In this document: positions 1 through 8,395 of the stretch, piece after piece
Position numbering within the stretch: the first letter of the stretch is position 1
How the letters are laid out: every line of letters begins with the position of its first letter
Position numbers and translations under genes: made by a program
The notes under the pieces: model-generated
What the model saw: only the letters and a program-made list of their open reading frames with translations
The model's database searches: none
Told to the model about the DNA's origin: nothing
NCBI GenBank assembly: GCA_900315455.1
Contig: OMZE01000016.1
Span: 1 to 64,000 of the forward strand
DNA from: an uncultured Prevotellaceae bacterium
GTDB taxonomy: Bacteria > Bacteroidota > Bacteroidia > Bacteroidales > Bacteroidaceae
DNA: 64,000 bases
Direction: 5' to 3'

Positions 1-1138
1 AGGCAGACGCGACTCGAAGATGACCGTCTCCAGTCTGGGGCAGTCTTCCAAGAAATGGTCGCCCAGGCCTGCCACCGTGCCGGGGAAGGTGAACCGCTCT
101 ATGGCCGTATGGCGGAAGGCATTGCCACGGATGAAGCGCACGGAGGCTGGGAGGCGCACTGACTGCAAGGCAACGCAGTCGCGGAAAGCCCCGGCATCGA
201 TGGCGTTCAGGGCTGTGAAATATTGCAGTTCGTCGAAGGTGCGCAACCGCTGGTTGCCCGAAAAAACATTCCCGAGGCTGTCGACCGCCTCTGCCTCCTC
301 ATAACTCAGTTCTCCGTCGCCGTCGGTGTCCCAATGAGCCACACAGAGCCGTTTGGCCTCTGGGTCGGCGAAACCGATGATTTCGTGGTTGAGGATGCGG
401 AGTTGCAACTGTTGTTCAGCGGCATTGCGCTGAAGGTGAAGCACCTGCCATATCAAGATGCCGATGATGCCCGCCACGAGGAGGGCGGAGATGCCCCACT
501 GCAGGTATTGTCGGCGACGGCTGTTGAGGTCTCTCAAGAGTTCGTCCATCTGCTGGTAACGCTGGTCGATGGGTAGCAGACAGCGCGTGATGACGCGACG
601 GTAGTGGCGCCCTTTCAAGCCCATTCCTTGCATGATGACCCCAAGGGAGTAGATGTCGTTGCGCACATCGGCCACGGAGTGTTGCAACTGTTCCGGTGCC
701 ATATACTGCATGGTGCCTGCCGGCTGCTTCAGGATGGCATGACTATTGGTGTCGGCGAGGCCGAAGTCGATGATTTTCACATAGTCGCCATTATGGGTAA
801 CCATGATATTCGAGGGCTTCAGGTCGCGGTGCACCACCTGCTGCGGCGCCTCGTTTTGGCAGCGTTACCTCCTCGATAGCCATCACCTGCATGACGGAAG
901 GGTGCTGCAACGACACTGCAATCTCAAATTCCTTTCGGAACATCTGCTGATAGACGGGAAAGGTTGCCTGTTCTTCCTTTAGGCACTTGAGCAGATACCA
1001 TCGGCCATAGCGCTTGGCCTTGAAGAGGTCGCAATGTCCTCCACGCGAGGGTAGCGGCTCCACATCGATGAAGTCGGAACTGATACCCTCGTAGTCGTCG
1101 ACGAGGAATTTTGAGGAACTGTTGTCGGAGTCGTTCAT
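1..1138 (-). pseudogene. Membrane Ser/Thr protein kinase with BspA-like C-terminus, internally deleted and frameshifted; runs off left edge
   Basis: The N-terminal frame (1138 to about 850) encodes a kinase N-lobe with the Lys of a YLLKCLK strand and a helix-C segment ending at MAIEEV, then runs out of frame to a stop at 791. A second frame from about 875 down to base 1 encodes the rest: VHRDLKPSN catalytic loop, DFG, APE and DIYSLG motifs, a transmembrane helix around 430-480, an EF-hand-like loop (DTDGDG) near 310-330, and a BspA-type leucine-rich repeat region. Strand beta-5, the hinge and helices D-E, about 60-70 residues, are missing at the junction, so this is a deletion with a frame change. 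The start overlaps the upstream gene by ATGA. Whether the break is real or an assembly error cannot be told here. If intact, it would be a kinase with an extracytoplasmic LRR sensor. Confidence 0.75.
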
Positions 1139-1743
1139 GCTTGCTTACTGCGCTCATAACGGATGCCCCCCTTCATTCCACAGACATAATTGAAAGGTGG
1201 GTGGCCAGCCTGGCAGAGATCCTTCAGATAGAGTGGCTCGCCATTGATGAAAACATTACAACTGAAAGTGTCACCAGGTTGCAGGCGTGTCATCTCCGAT
1301 TCTATCACCACAAACTGGAGTTGGCCGAGGTATCGGATATGGCATACCCGCCCTGGTGCCCAGTAGAGCGTGATCTCGTCGCCGATGTTGATGTCCTTTT
1401 CCACATCGATGTGCTCGCTGAGGACAGGATTGCTGGGAGGCGTGTCGTTCGCTTGTTGGTGTTGGCAGAAACCGTCGAAATCGGAATATCCCAGAAACTG
1501 CGCCAAGATATTGAGCGTATGGGCACTGGGAGTGTAGTCGGACTGCACCTTACCCCATAGGCGCTTGAGTGTGGTGGCACTGAGCAGTTCATGGGTGCGG
1601 GTGTAGATGGCCTCGACAAGGAAGTCGAAATCTGTCTGTGCTATCATCTTGCGATGTAACGACTGCTCCACTGCCGTGCACAATGTCTCATACCGTTGTG
1701 TCTTTTCGGTGGGACTATTTGCTTCTTTGTCTTGTTTCACCAT
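1135..1743 (-). CDS. Bacteroidetes HTH-like N-terminal domain protein, partner of the kinase gene
   Basis: A 202-residue protein. Residues about 30-95 match a pattern common in Bacteroidetes regulatory proteins: a helical stretch with LSATTLKRLWG, then a Tyr-Thr-Pro segment, then TLNILAQFLGYSDFDGF. It resembles an XRE-type helix bundle, but I cannot assign DNA binding with certainty. Residues about 110-200 look all-beta and end in a conserved-looking MKGGIRYER stretch. Its stop overlaps the start of the kinase gene (ATGA), so the two are translationally coupled and probably work together in signalling. The specific role is unknown. A possible promoter lies more than 200 nt upstream. Confidence 0.7.
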   Translation of the reverse strand: MVKQDKEANSPTEKTQRYETLCTAVEQSLHRKMIAQTDFDFLVEAIYTRTHELLSATTLKRLWGKVQSDYTPSAHTLNILAQFLGYSDFDGFCQHQQANDTPPSNPVLSEHIDVEKDINIGDEITLYWAPGRVCHIRYLGQLQFVVIESEMTRLQPGDTFSCNVFINGEPLYLKDLCQAGHPPFNYVCGMKGGIRYERSKQA

Positions 1744-2107
1744 GAGCGTAGGGATTGGTGAGATATAAAGTATAATGATAATAAAAACACATTCTCTATG
1801 CTAATGCAAAAATGGCAACGCCCTAACTTCAGCGGGTTTGGGGCTATCCGTACATGATATTGTAGGAGTGTGTCTTTGTCTCCTTGTTGTAAGATGATGC
1901 CCACGAGTAGGAGGTTGTCGGCATGTCGCTATTTGTAAGCAAAGTTGAAGGCCGTACAAAAGTATAAAAAATAATCGATATGAAGAAAAAAATGAAACAA
2001 AGAAATGCCGATGTTTCATTTATTTTCCGATAAAAACGGGGTAAAAAGTTTGTCTTGTGCAAAGAAAAACGTAATTTTGCAGTATTCCAACAAAAACCAT
2101 ATTCATT
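1744..2107. other. Intergenic region between divergent genes
   Basis: This 364-bp stretch has no convincing gene. It holds a good + strand promoter at 2049-2079 and a possible minus-strand -7 box (TACTTTTG) at 1957-1964. The latter would give the 1135-1743 gene a leader of about 200 nt, in which a 26-codon reading frame starting MPTTSYSW is open; there is no evidence that it is translated. Confidence 0.4.
2049..2079 (+). promoter_or_regulatory. Bacteroidales sigma-70-type promoter for the secreted flavodoxin
   Basis: TTTG at 2049-2052 and TAATTTTG at 2072-2079 are separated by 19 bp, matching the -33/-7 form. They lie 28 bp before the start codon at 2108. Confidence 0.75.
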
Positions 2108-2908
2108 ATGAAAAAACTCATTCTATTTCTTGCTTTTATGGCAGCAATGACCACATCCTACGCACAGAAAAAACTTGTGCTCTACTTTTCCGAAACAGGA
2201 AGTACCAAGACCGTGGCAGAAGAACTGCAACGGCAACTACAAGCCGACATCGAATGTATCGAGGCTGTTACACCCTATACCGGTAATTTTGGGGAAACCA
2301 TGCAGCGCGGTCAGCGTGAGATGCAGAGTGGCGAACTTCCAGCCCTCAAACCACTGAAGTCGAAACTCGCCGACTACGACGTTATCTTCCTCGGCTATCC
2401 CATCTGGTTCGGCACCTATGCCACGCCTATCGCCACCCTCGTCAGAGACAATGACTTCGCAGGAAAGACCATTGTGCCCTTCTGCACCTTTGGCAGCGGT
2501 GGTCTGAACACCTCGACCGATGCCCTTGTCAAGGCTTTGCCCAAGGCTACCATACAGTCGGGATATGGTGTACGCACTGCAAGAGTGGCTGCTGCACCAA
2601 AGGAACTCGACCGTTTCTTGAAGGAGAGGGGATTTAAGGAGGGCACTGTGGAGAAACTGCCTGAGTATTCCGCCCAACAGCCTGTGACCGAAGCAGAAAA
2701 GGCCATCTTCGACGCCGCCTGCTCCAGTTATCAGTTCCCCCTCGGCACGCCTTCTACAGTAGGCAAACGAGAGACCGCCGAGAGTACCGACTATAAGTTC
2801 ATTGTCAAGAGCCAAGGCCGTAATGGGGCCGAATCTACTTCGACCATCTACGTCACGGTAGGGAAGGAGCAAGGTGCACAGCCTGAGTTCACACAGGTAG
2901 TGAGATAA
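2108..2908 (+). CDS. Secreted flavodoxin-family protein with C-terminal extension
   Basis: A Sec signal peptide (MKKLILFLAFMAAMTTSYAQ) is followed by a flavodoxin fold at about 20-170. The FMN phosphate loop reads YFSETGSTKTVAE, and the later loops read YPIWFGTYATP and FCTFGSGG. This matches the Flavodoxin_4 group, whose members bind FMN and carry electrons; in Bacteroidales they are often exported. The last 100 residues, from about 165, are not part of a normal flavodoxin and I do not recognise them. The likely site is the periplasm. The redox partner is not evident; the next genes are phosphatases 79 bp downstream. Confidence 0.85.
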   Translation: MKKLILFLAFMAAMTTSYAQKKLVLYFSETGSTKTVAEELQRQLQADIECIEAVTPYTGNFGETMQRGQREMQSGELPALKPLKSKLADYDVIFLGYPIWFGTYATPIATLVRDNDFAGKTIVPFCTFGSGGLNTSTDALVKALPKATIQSGYGVRTARVAAAPKELDRFLKERGFKEGTVEKLPEYSAQQPVTEAEKAIFDAACSSYQFPLGTPSTVGKRETAESTDYKFIVKSQGRNGAESTSTIYVTVGKEQGAQPEFTQVVR

Positions 2909-2987
2909 ATAAAAACCGGAATTGACGTCAAGGGCTATCCCTTGGCCTGTCATCTCTGCCAGAACCATAATCTTCAATCTTTCGGCT

Positions 2988-4298
2988 ATGAGATATCATA
3001 GATTTGTGCTCGTTGCCTTGGCCATTGGAGTCTCGCTCGCCGCATGGACCCAAACGTCGAGGCAGGAACTGCTGTCGCATTTAGAACTGGCGAGCAGCAA
3101 CTATTGCAACTATCCCAACCCCACGGGGCATCTCACACCGCCCCCTCCGGGGTATGAACCCTTCTATATCAGTCATTATGGCCGCCATGGGGCACGGTAT
3201 ATCACCGACGACAAACAGTATAAATACCTGGTCGGCAAACTCGATACTGCGCAGACGATGAGGCTGCTCACCCCACTCGGCGAAGATGCGCTGCGAAGAC
3301 TGAAGGTGGCATACGGCGATGCCTATCGCCGCGATGGCGACCTCACCCGCCTCGGCGCCCGGCAGCACCGGGCCATCGCACACCGTATGTGCGTCAACTA
3401 TCCCTCGCTCTTCAGTCAGTCTCTCACGGTGAAAGCAAACTCTTCCACCGTGAGGCGGTGTATGCTCAGCATGGCCAACTTCTGTCTGGAACTCAAGACG
3501 ATGTATCCACGGCTCGATATCGACATGAATGCCAGCGAGCACGATATGTATTACCTCACCCCCAACGACAGCATCGATATACCGAAGTCGGCACGAGATG
3601 GTGAACTCTACGACATCCTCGCCGACTTCAAACGGAGAATGCTCAACGGCAGACACCAGATGGCCCTGCTCTTCAACGATACCGTAAAGGCCGGACGATT
3701 GGTCGACGCACACCGTCTCGCCGACGACCTTTGGCACGTCTCTTCAGATATGCTCTGCCTGCCCGAACTGAGGCTGTCGTTCAGCGACCTCTTCACCGAT
3801 GACGAAATCATCGACGGATTCCGTGCCTACAATGCCAGTTGGTGCCTGTGGGAGGGACTCATGCCCGGTGCACGTCCCAGTTACTATGCTATCTATCCGC
3901 TGCTGAAAAACTTCCTCGATGAGGCTCATGCCGCAGTTCAGTCGCAACAGCCGACGATACGGTTGCGCTTCGGGCACGACAGCGTGCTCCTGCCGTTCGC
4001 CTATATCCTCGGTGTCGATGAGGCCATCCACACCACCGACGATATGGAAAACCTCCACAACACCTTCGCCCTCTTCAGGCTCATCCCGATGGCGGGCAAT
4101 GTGCAGTGGGTGTTCTTCAGGAAACAGGGCAACGCCGACATCCTCGTGAAATTCCTCGTCAACGAGAACGAGACGTCGATACCTATCGATACCGACTGTT
4201 ACCCGTTCTATCACTGGAGCGACGTGGAAAGCCATTACCTCAACATACTGAGAGACGCCAACATTACCTATAAAACTGTTATCGATGAGAAAGAATAA
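2988..4298 (+). CDS. Secreted histidine acid phosphatase, MINPP/phytase type (copy 1)
   Basis: This is a clade-2 histidine phosphatase. The catalytic motif RHGARY sits in HYGRHGARY near residue 65, and the distal HD motif is GHDSVLLPF near residue 325. It fits the multiple inositol polyphosphate phosphatase family known from Bacteroides, which releases phosphate from phytate through a phospho-His intermediate. I chose the ATG at 2988, which begins a signal peptide ending near AWTQ; the upstream TTG at 2922 would bury it. The 436-residue length is typical. It overlaps the next, paralogous gene by 14 nt. The substrate (phytate or another phosphoester) is inferred, not shown. Confidence 0.87.
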   Translation: MRYHRFVLVALAIGVSLAAWTQTSRQELLSHLELASSNYCNYPNPTGHLTPPPPGYEPFYISHYGRHGARYITDDKQYKYLVGKLDTAQTMRLLTPLGEDALRRLKVAYGDAYRRDGDLTRLGARQHRAIAHRMCVNYPSLFSQSLTVKANSSTVRRCMLSMANFCLELKTMYPRLDIDMNASEHDMYYLTPNDSIDIPKSARDGELYDILADFKRRMLNGRHQMALLFNDTVKAGRLVDAHRLADDLWHVSSDMLCLPELRLSFSDLFTDDEIIDGFRAYNASWCLWEGLMPGARPSYYAIYPLLKNFLDEAHAAVQSQQPTIRLRFGHDSVLLPFAYILGVDEAIHTTDDMENLHNTFALFRLIPMAGNVQWVFFRKQGNADILVKFLVNENETSIPIDTDCYPFYHWSDVESHYLNILRDANITYKTVIDEKE

Positions 4299-5565
4299 TC
4301 TCCTGCTTGTGGCCCTCTTCCTCTTGGTTGCCGCTGCCGCCACGGCACAGACCACAAAGGAGGAGATGAAGCGCGACATTTTCCGCACAGGCTCCAACTA
4401 TTTTGCTTATCCTGGCCCGAAACAGCAGCAACTCACGCCAGCACCTGAGGGCTACGAGCCGTTCTATATCTTTCATTATGGCAGGCACGGTTCACGATAC
4501 ATGTCCGACAACAAGTATTATGTCACTGCCATCAACATGCTCGACAGTGCGAAAAACGAGGGTTTGCTCTCCGATAAGGGTAAGGAGGTGCTCGGGAAAC
4601 TGCGCGTGGGATATGCCGACGCATGGCACCGCGACGGCGACCTCACAGCCCTCGGTGCACAGCAGCATCGGGAGATAGCCCACCGTATGTACGACCGCTT
4701 CAACAGCCTGCTCGCACAACCTATTACCATCGATGCCAAGTCGTCGACGTCGAGACGGTGCATGCTCAGCATGTTCAACTTCTGCACCGAACTACAGGCG
4801 CTCAACCCTTCGTTGCAGATCATGATGGATGCCAGCAAGCACGACATGAAATATGTGGTGGAAAACATGAGCCTGAAACCCAGCGCCACACCCGAGAGCG
4901 AAGCACTGTGGAAAAAGGCCGGAGAGATGTTCGAGAAGGCGCACAATCCAAAGCACCTCATGGCGACACTGCTTACCGACCCCTCGCGTGTGGCACCCGA
5001 CTTCAGCGGCAGGGTGCTTATGGAAGCGTTGTATAATGTGGCGCAAGACCTCCAGAACGTTCCCGAACTGGGCATCTCAATCATCGATGTCTTCACCGCC
5101 GACGAACTCTTCGAGATGTGGCAGGGATACAATGCGTCGTGGCTCATCGACACCGGACTGGTACCTGGAAGTGCCCCGGCATACCATATCGTCGACGAGG
5201 TGGTCGACAGCATCCTGTCGGGGGCCGACAGGGTGGTCAGGGAGGGAACACCTACGCTGACGCTCCGCTTCAGTCACGACAGTTCGGTGCTGCCCCTGGC
5301 ATATCTCCTCGGGCTGAAGGAGGCGACGGGAGCCACTGCCGACTTGTCCAATCTCTACAAGCACACGTCCATCGACAAGATTATCCCTATGGCTGCCAAC
5401 ATCCAGATGGTGTTCTACCGCAAGGATGGCGATGAGGTGCTGGTTAAGTTCCTGCTCAACGAGAATGAGACCATACTGCCTGACCTCGAAACGAATTCGG
5501 CTCCCTATTATCCATGGAGTATGGTGAGGCAGTTTCTGAATACAAGACGAAACATCATTCCATGA
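4285..5565 (+). CDS. Secreted histidine acid phosphatase, MINPP/phytase type (copy 2)
   Basis: A paralogue of the gene just upstream, sharing the block order YEPFY, then HYGRHG-S-RY (near residue 68), then SSTSRRCMLSMFNFC, then the HD motif in RFSHDSSVLPLAYLLG, and ending with a similar MVFYRK and NENET segment. A signal peptide runs to ATAQ. At 426 residues it is close to family length. The start lies inside the end of copy 1 and the stop overlaps the YjbQ start (ATGA), giving a tightly packed three-gene operon. Divergence between the copies is substantial, so this is an old duplication with possible split of substrate range. Confidence 0.87.
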   Translation: MRKNNLLLVALFLLVAAAATAQTTKEEMKRDIFRTGSNYFAYPGPKQQQLTPAPEGYEPFYIFHYGRHGSRYMSDNKYYVTAINMLDSAKNEGLLSDKGKEVLGKLRVGYADAWHRDGDLTALGAQQHREIAHRMYDRFNSLLAQPITIDAKSSTSRRCMLSMFNFCTELQALNPSLQIMMDASKHDMKYVVENMSLKPSATPESEALWKKAGEMFEKAHNPKHLMATLLTDPSRVAPDFSGRVLMEALYNVAQDLQNVPELGISIIDVFTADELFEMWQGYNASWLIDTGLVPGSAPAYHIVDEVVDSILSGADRVVREGTPTLTLRFSHDSSVLPLAYLLGLKEATGATADLSNLYKHTSIDKIIPMAANIQMVFYRKDGDEVLVKFLLNENETILPDLETNSAPYYPWSMVRQFLNTRRNIIP

Positions 5566-5975
5566 TACTACAACAAGAAATTACGCTGAAACCCAAACCT
5601 AGAGGCTTCCATTTGGTGACAGCCGAGATTCTGGGGCAGTTGCCCAAACTGCCCCAGACAGGTCTCGTCAATATCTTCACGAAACATACAAGTTGCGGAC
5701 TGAGCATCAACGAGAACTACGACCCTGACGTGAGGGCCGACATGGAGACCATCTTCAATAGGCTCGTGCCGGAGGGTAGGCCAGAGTATGTGCATACATT
5801 AGAAGGCGACGACGATATGCCGGCGCACGCGAAGTCTACACTGAGTGGGGTGAGTCTCACCATTCCCATCACCAACGGCCGCTTGAACTTGGGCACGTGG
5901 CAGGGCATCTATTTCTGCGAGTACCGCAACTATGGTGGCGCAAGGAAGTTGGTGGTGACGATAGTGGGAGAGTAG
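5562..5975 (+). CDS. YjbQ/UPF0047 family protein (secondary thiamine-phosphate synthase type)
   Basis: A 137-residue protein with the UPF0047 hallmarks: HTSCGLSINENYDPDV near residues 40-55, a GDDDMPAHAKS loop, and NGRLNLGTWQGIYFCEYR near 105-122. Family members have weak thiamine-phosphate synthase activity; the physiological role is still unsettled. The ATG at 5562 is used rather than an upstream in-frame start, because it overlaps the phosphatase stop as ATGA and gives the normal family N-terminus. Cotranscription with two extracytoplasmic phosphatases has no obvious metabolic reason. Confidence 0.85.
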   Translation: MILQQEITLKPKPRGFHLVTAEILGQLPKLPQTGLVNIFTKHTSCGLSINENYDPDVRADMETIFNRLVPEGRPEYVHTLEGDDDMPAHAKSTLSGVSLTIPITNGRLNLGTWQGIYFCEYRNYGGARKLVVTIVGE

Positions 5976-6018
5976 TTCCGTCTTTAGGCTTTGTAACCTT
6001 TAACCATCTATATCTTTC

Positions 6019-7140
6019 ATGAAGAAAGAAACCTACGAAGCACAAAAAGCCTTTGCCGGAAAGAAGAAACCTTCCATGCTTCGGCGATGTGTTGGCCATG
6101 ACTACACCAAACGACAAATCTACATGATTACGATGGTGACGGAGGGACGACGTGCCCTCTTTGGAAAGGTTGTTGGCAGGAGCGATGCAGAGGAAGACAG
6201 TCTGGAAAAGCCTCGGATTGAATTGTCAGAACTGGGGCGGCGTGTCGCTGATGAGTGGTGGGAATCGTCACTGCACCACCCTGAAGTGAAAGTCATAGCC
6301 CTACAGATGATGCCCGACCACTTGCATGGCATCCTTTATGTCAAGGAGAAGATGGAAAAACCTCTCGGAATGATGCTTCGGGGTTTCAAGCAAAGTTGCA
6401 TCCGCCACTATAGGGAGTTGGTGCTTGGAAAGCCCGTCGAGAGGGTGTCGTCTGCATCGCCAGTTTCGCCAGTTTCTTTTGTTCCGTCTGTTCCGTCTGT
6501 TGCGTTGCCAACGCAACAAACAAAACCACCTGCTTGGCAGGAACCATCGCCCCGCAAAGACCGAAGGGGTGAAGACCGTACTCACGGTTTGCTCTTTGCA
6601 CGTGGCTACAATGACAAACTGCTGTTGCGCTCCGGGCAATTAGAGACTTGGCTCCGCTATTTGGCAGACAATCCGCGGCGCTTGCTCATGAAACGTGAGC
6701 ATCCCGACTTGTTTCGTGTCCAGCGAAACGTAAAGGCATTCGGCATGTCTTTCTCGGCCATCGGCAACCTCTTCCTTCTCGACCGCCCACTACTTCTACA
6801 GGTTCAGTGTTCACGCCATCTTTCTGAAACCGAAATACAGGCGAAGGTGATAGAATACCTACAAGCGGCTAGACAAGGGGCTGTATTCGTATCTCCTTCT
6901 ATCTCACCAGGAGAAAAAGCGGTCATGCGGGCAGCATTCAACGAAGGTTTTCCATTGATTTATATAAGGGAGAATGGTTTTGCCGACCTTGCCAAACCCA
7001 GTGGAGCACTTATGGATGCCTGTTCCCGTGGACAACTTCTTATCCTCGCTCCGTGGGAACATCACAATGAACAGATAACCATCAGCAGAGAAAAATGTCT
7101 CATGCTCAACGAAATAGTTCGTCGTCTCTGTGAGAAATAG
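6019..7140 (+). CDS. RAYT-like Y1 (HUH) transposase fused to a DprA/SLOG-like domain
   Basis: Residues about 30-235 form a REP-associated Y1 transposase-like domain. It has the HLH metal motif in MPDHLHGILYV (near residue 99), LGMMLRGFKQSCIRHYREL, and the RAYT-type tail GYNDKLLLRSGQ...YLADNPRR. Between the halves is a low-complexity Pro/Ser/Val stretch (about 150-190). From about 265 to 373 the protein has a Rossmann-like pattern resembling the DprA/SLOG nucleotide-binding fold: AVFVSPSISPGEKAVM, PLIYIRENGF, GALMDACSRGQLLILAPW. HUH enzymes nick single-stranded DNA with a Tyr; RAYTs act on REP hairpins. The fusion is unusual compared with classical 150-250-residue RAYTs. No flanking IS ends were found, so it is probably a domesticated gene. 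Confidence 0.75.
   Translation: MKKETYEAQKAFAGKKKPSMLRRCVGHDYTKRQIYMITMVTEGRRALFGKVVGRSDAEEDSLEKPRIELSELGRRVADEWWESSLHHPEVKVIALQMMPDHLHGILYVKEKMEKPLGMMLRGFKQSCIRHYRELVLGKPVERVSSASPVSPVSFVPSVPSVALPTQQTKPPAWQEPSPRKDRRGEDRTHGLLFARGYNDKLLLRSGQLETWLRYLADNPRRLLMKREHPDLFRVQRNVKAFGMSFSAIGNLFLLDRPLLLQVQCSRHLSETEIQAKVIEYLQAARQGAVFVSPSISPGEKAVMRAAFNEGFPLIYIRENGFADLAKPSGALMDACSRGQLLILAPWEHHNEQITISREKCLMLNEIVRRLCEK
6498..6518. repeat. 21-bp palindrome inside the RAYT-like gene
   Basis: TGTTGCGTTG and its exact complement are separated by one base, directly after a short tandem repeat of TTCCGTCTG. It lies in the low-complexity linker between the two domains and looks like a REP-type hairpin. Confidence 0.6.
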
Positions 7141-7349
7141 CCGTGGTAAAGATTTGTAGCAGAAAAGAAAAAAAACACAGATTCTTTTTGCTTTCCGCTC
7201 GCTTTATTTAGAATCTCATTCGCTCAACTTACGAAAAGGATAGGGAGTTAAAGCGGCATATGTACTGTGTATCTGCCTCTTTGTGTGGCATTCCACTTCC
7301 TAATGTGTGTCAAAATAACTGATAAATGATCAACTTACTGGAATTAGGG

Positions 7350-8303
7350 TTATTGGTCATTTGTTTGTTTCATTTCCTCCAATTTCCTACTTGCCTCGGA
7401 GAATCCACTCTTTGCGGCAAGTGTAAACCAATGTTTGGCCAATTTTATGTTTTGATGTGTTCCAATACCCTCGGCATAGCATTTGCCAACCATGAACATG
7501 GCCTTAACGTTATTATTGTCGGCAGCACTTTTATAACAAAGGAAGGCTTGTTTCTCATCTTGGATAACACCTTCACCTTTCAAATAGCAATTACCTAGAT
7601 TTCTCTGTGCTGGTGAATATCCCATATCTGCTGCAATACGAAACCATTGGGCGGCTTTTTGGAGGTTACGTTCGTTACCATGCCCTTCATAATAATAGAT
7701 GGCTATGGCATTAAAGGCATTTGCAGAACCCTTGTCAGCAGCATCAAGGAAATAAGACATGGCTTCTCCATATCTTCCAGCATTGTATAGCAACCATCCT
7801 CGTTCCATGAGTAAAAGCATTTTGAGATTGTGAGGAATGTCTGTAATCGTTATGTCATCTGTTGGAATTTCTTTAATAAAATGCTTTAGTTTCTCGTAGA
7901 AAGCGTCAAAATAAACTTTGTCGTATTTAGGGCCATTCTTATAGCGAATTTCTGCAATGTCTTGTGGCAATCCTTCAGGAAATTCATTGAAACCATCTAG
8001 CATCACGGGTATGATGTTTTTACCCTTGCTCAAAGCCTCTGAAAGTTCCATTCTTAGCCAGTCTTTCTGTCTTTCACGTCCTTCCAATGTGCTTTTGAAT
8101 ACATTTACATCGAGAATGATGATAAAATCCTCACACTCATCAACCCGTTTCAGCAATTCAGTGTTAAAGTCACCATTCATTAGATTGTCCATATCGAAAC
8201 TAACGGAGTAACCGTCTCTCGTCAGTAAATCCTTAATATGTTTAGCAACTTCAAAGCCGCCTTCACGTCGGTAACTGATGAAAATGTCAAATTTGTTTGT
8301 CAT
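7350..8303 (-). CDS. TIR domain protein with Sel1-like repeats
   Basis: The N-terminal TIR domain (about 1-140) opens with FDIFISYRREGG, has SVSFDMDNL and keeps the Glu of WLRMELSEAL (near residue 86) at the position of the NADase catalytic Glu. Residues about 165-310 are Sel1/TPR-like repeats with phrases such as GEAMSYFLDAADKG, AAQWFRIAADMGYSPAQ and AKHWFTLAAKSGFSEA. Bacterial TIR domains cleave NAD+ or make cyclic ADPR signals, often in anti-phage defence; Sel1 repeats are protein-binding scaffolds. No signal peptide, so cytoplasmic. It stands alone downstream of a nitroreductase gene. A role in defence is plausible but unproved; a host-interaction role cannot be excluded. Confidence 0.85.
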   Translation of the reverse strand: MTNKFDIFISYRREGGFEVAKHIKDLLTRDGYSVSFDMDNLMNGDFNTELLKRVDECEDFIIILDVNVFKSTLEGRERQKDWLRMELSEALSKGKNIIPVMLDGFNEFPEGLPQDIAEIRYKNGPKYDKVYFDAFYEKLKHFIKEIPTDDITITDIPHNLKMLLLMERGWLLYNAGRYGEAMSYFLDAADKGSANAFNAIAIYYYEGHGNERNLQKAAQWFRIAADMGYSPAQRNLGNCYLKGEGVIQDEKQAFLCYKSAADNNNVKAMFMVGKCYAEGIGTHQNIKLAKHWFTLAAKSGFSEASRKLEEMKQTNDQ

Positions 8304-8354
8304 AGGGAAATGAAATGATACTTAGTGATACTGATGGTTACAAAGGAAGGGTAG

Positions 8355-8387
8355 AAGGAGAAGTTGGGAGTTTCACGGCTTCTCCTT
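8355..8387 (-). terminator. Hairpin after the nitroreductase gene
   Basis: A 9-bp stem (AAGGAGAAG with its complement) and a 15-nt loop lie just past the stop of the nitroreductase gene. There is no clear U tract, so it may be a weak terminator or a stabilising hairpin. Confidence 0.4.
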
Positions 8388-8395
8388 TCCTGTTA

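Noticed and set aside
1801-2062. Two overlapping minus-strand 72-codon frames
   Set aside because: They cover promoter sequence, have no conserved look and overlap each other.
2922-2987. Longer start of the first phosphatase
   Set aside because: It uses TTG and buries the signal peptide beginning at 2988.
6019-7140. Intact insertion sequence of the IS200/IS605 type
   Set aside because: No TnpB, no left/right end hairpins with cleavage sites, and the gene is fused to another domain.
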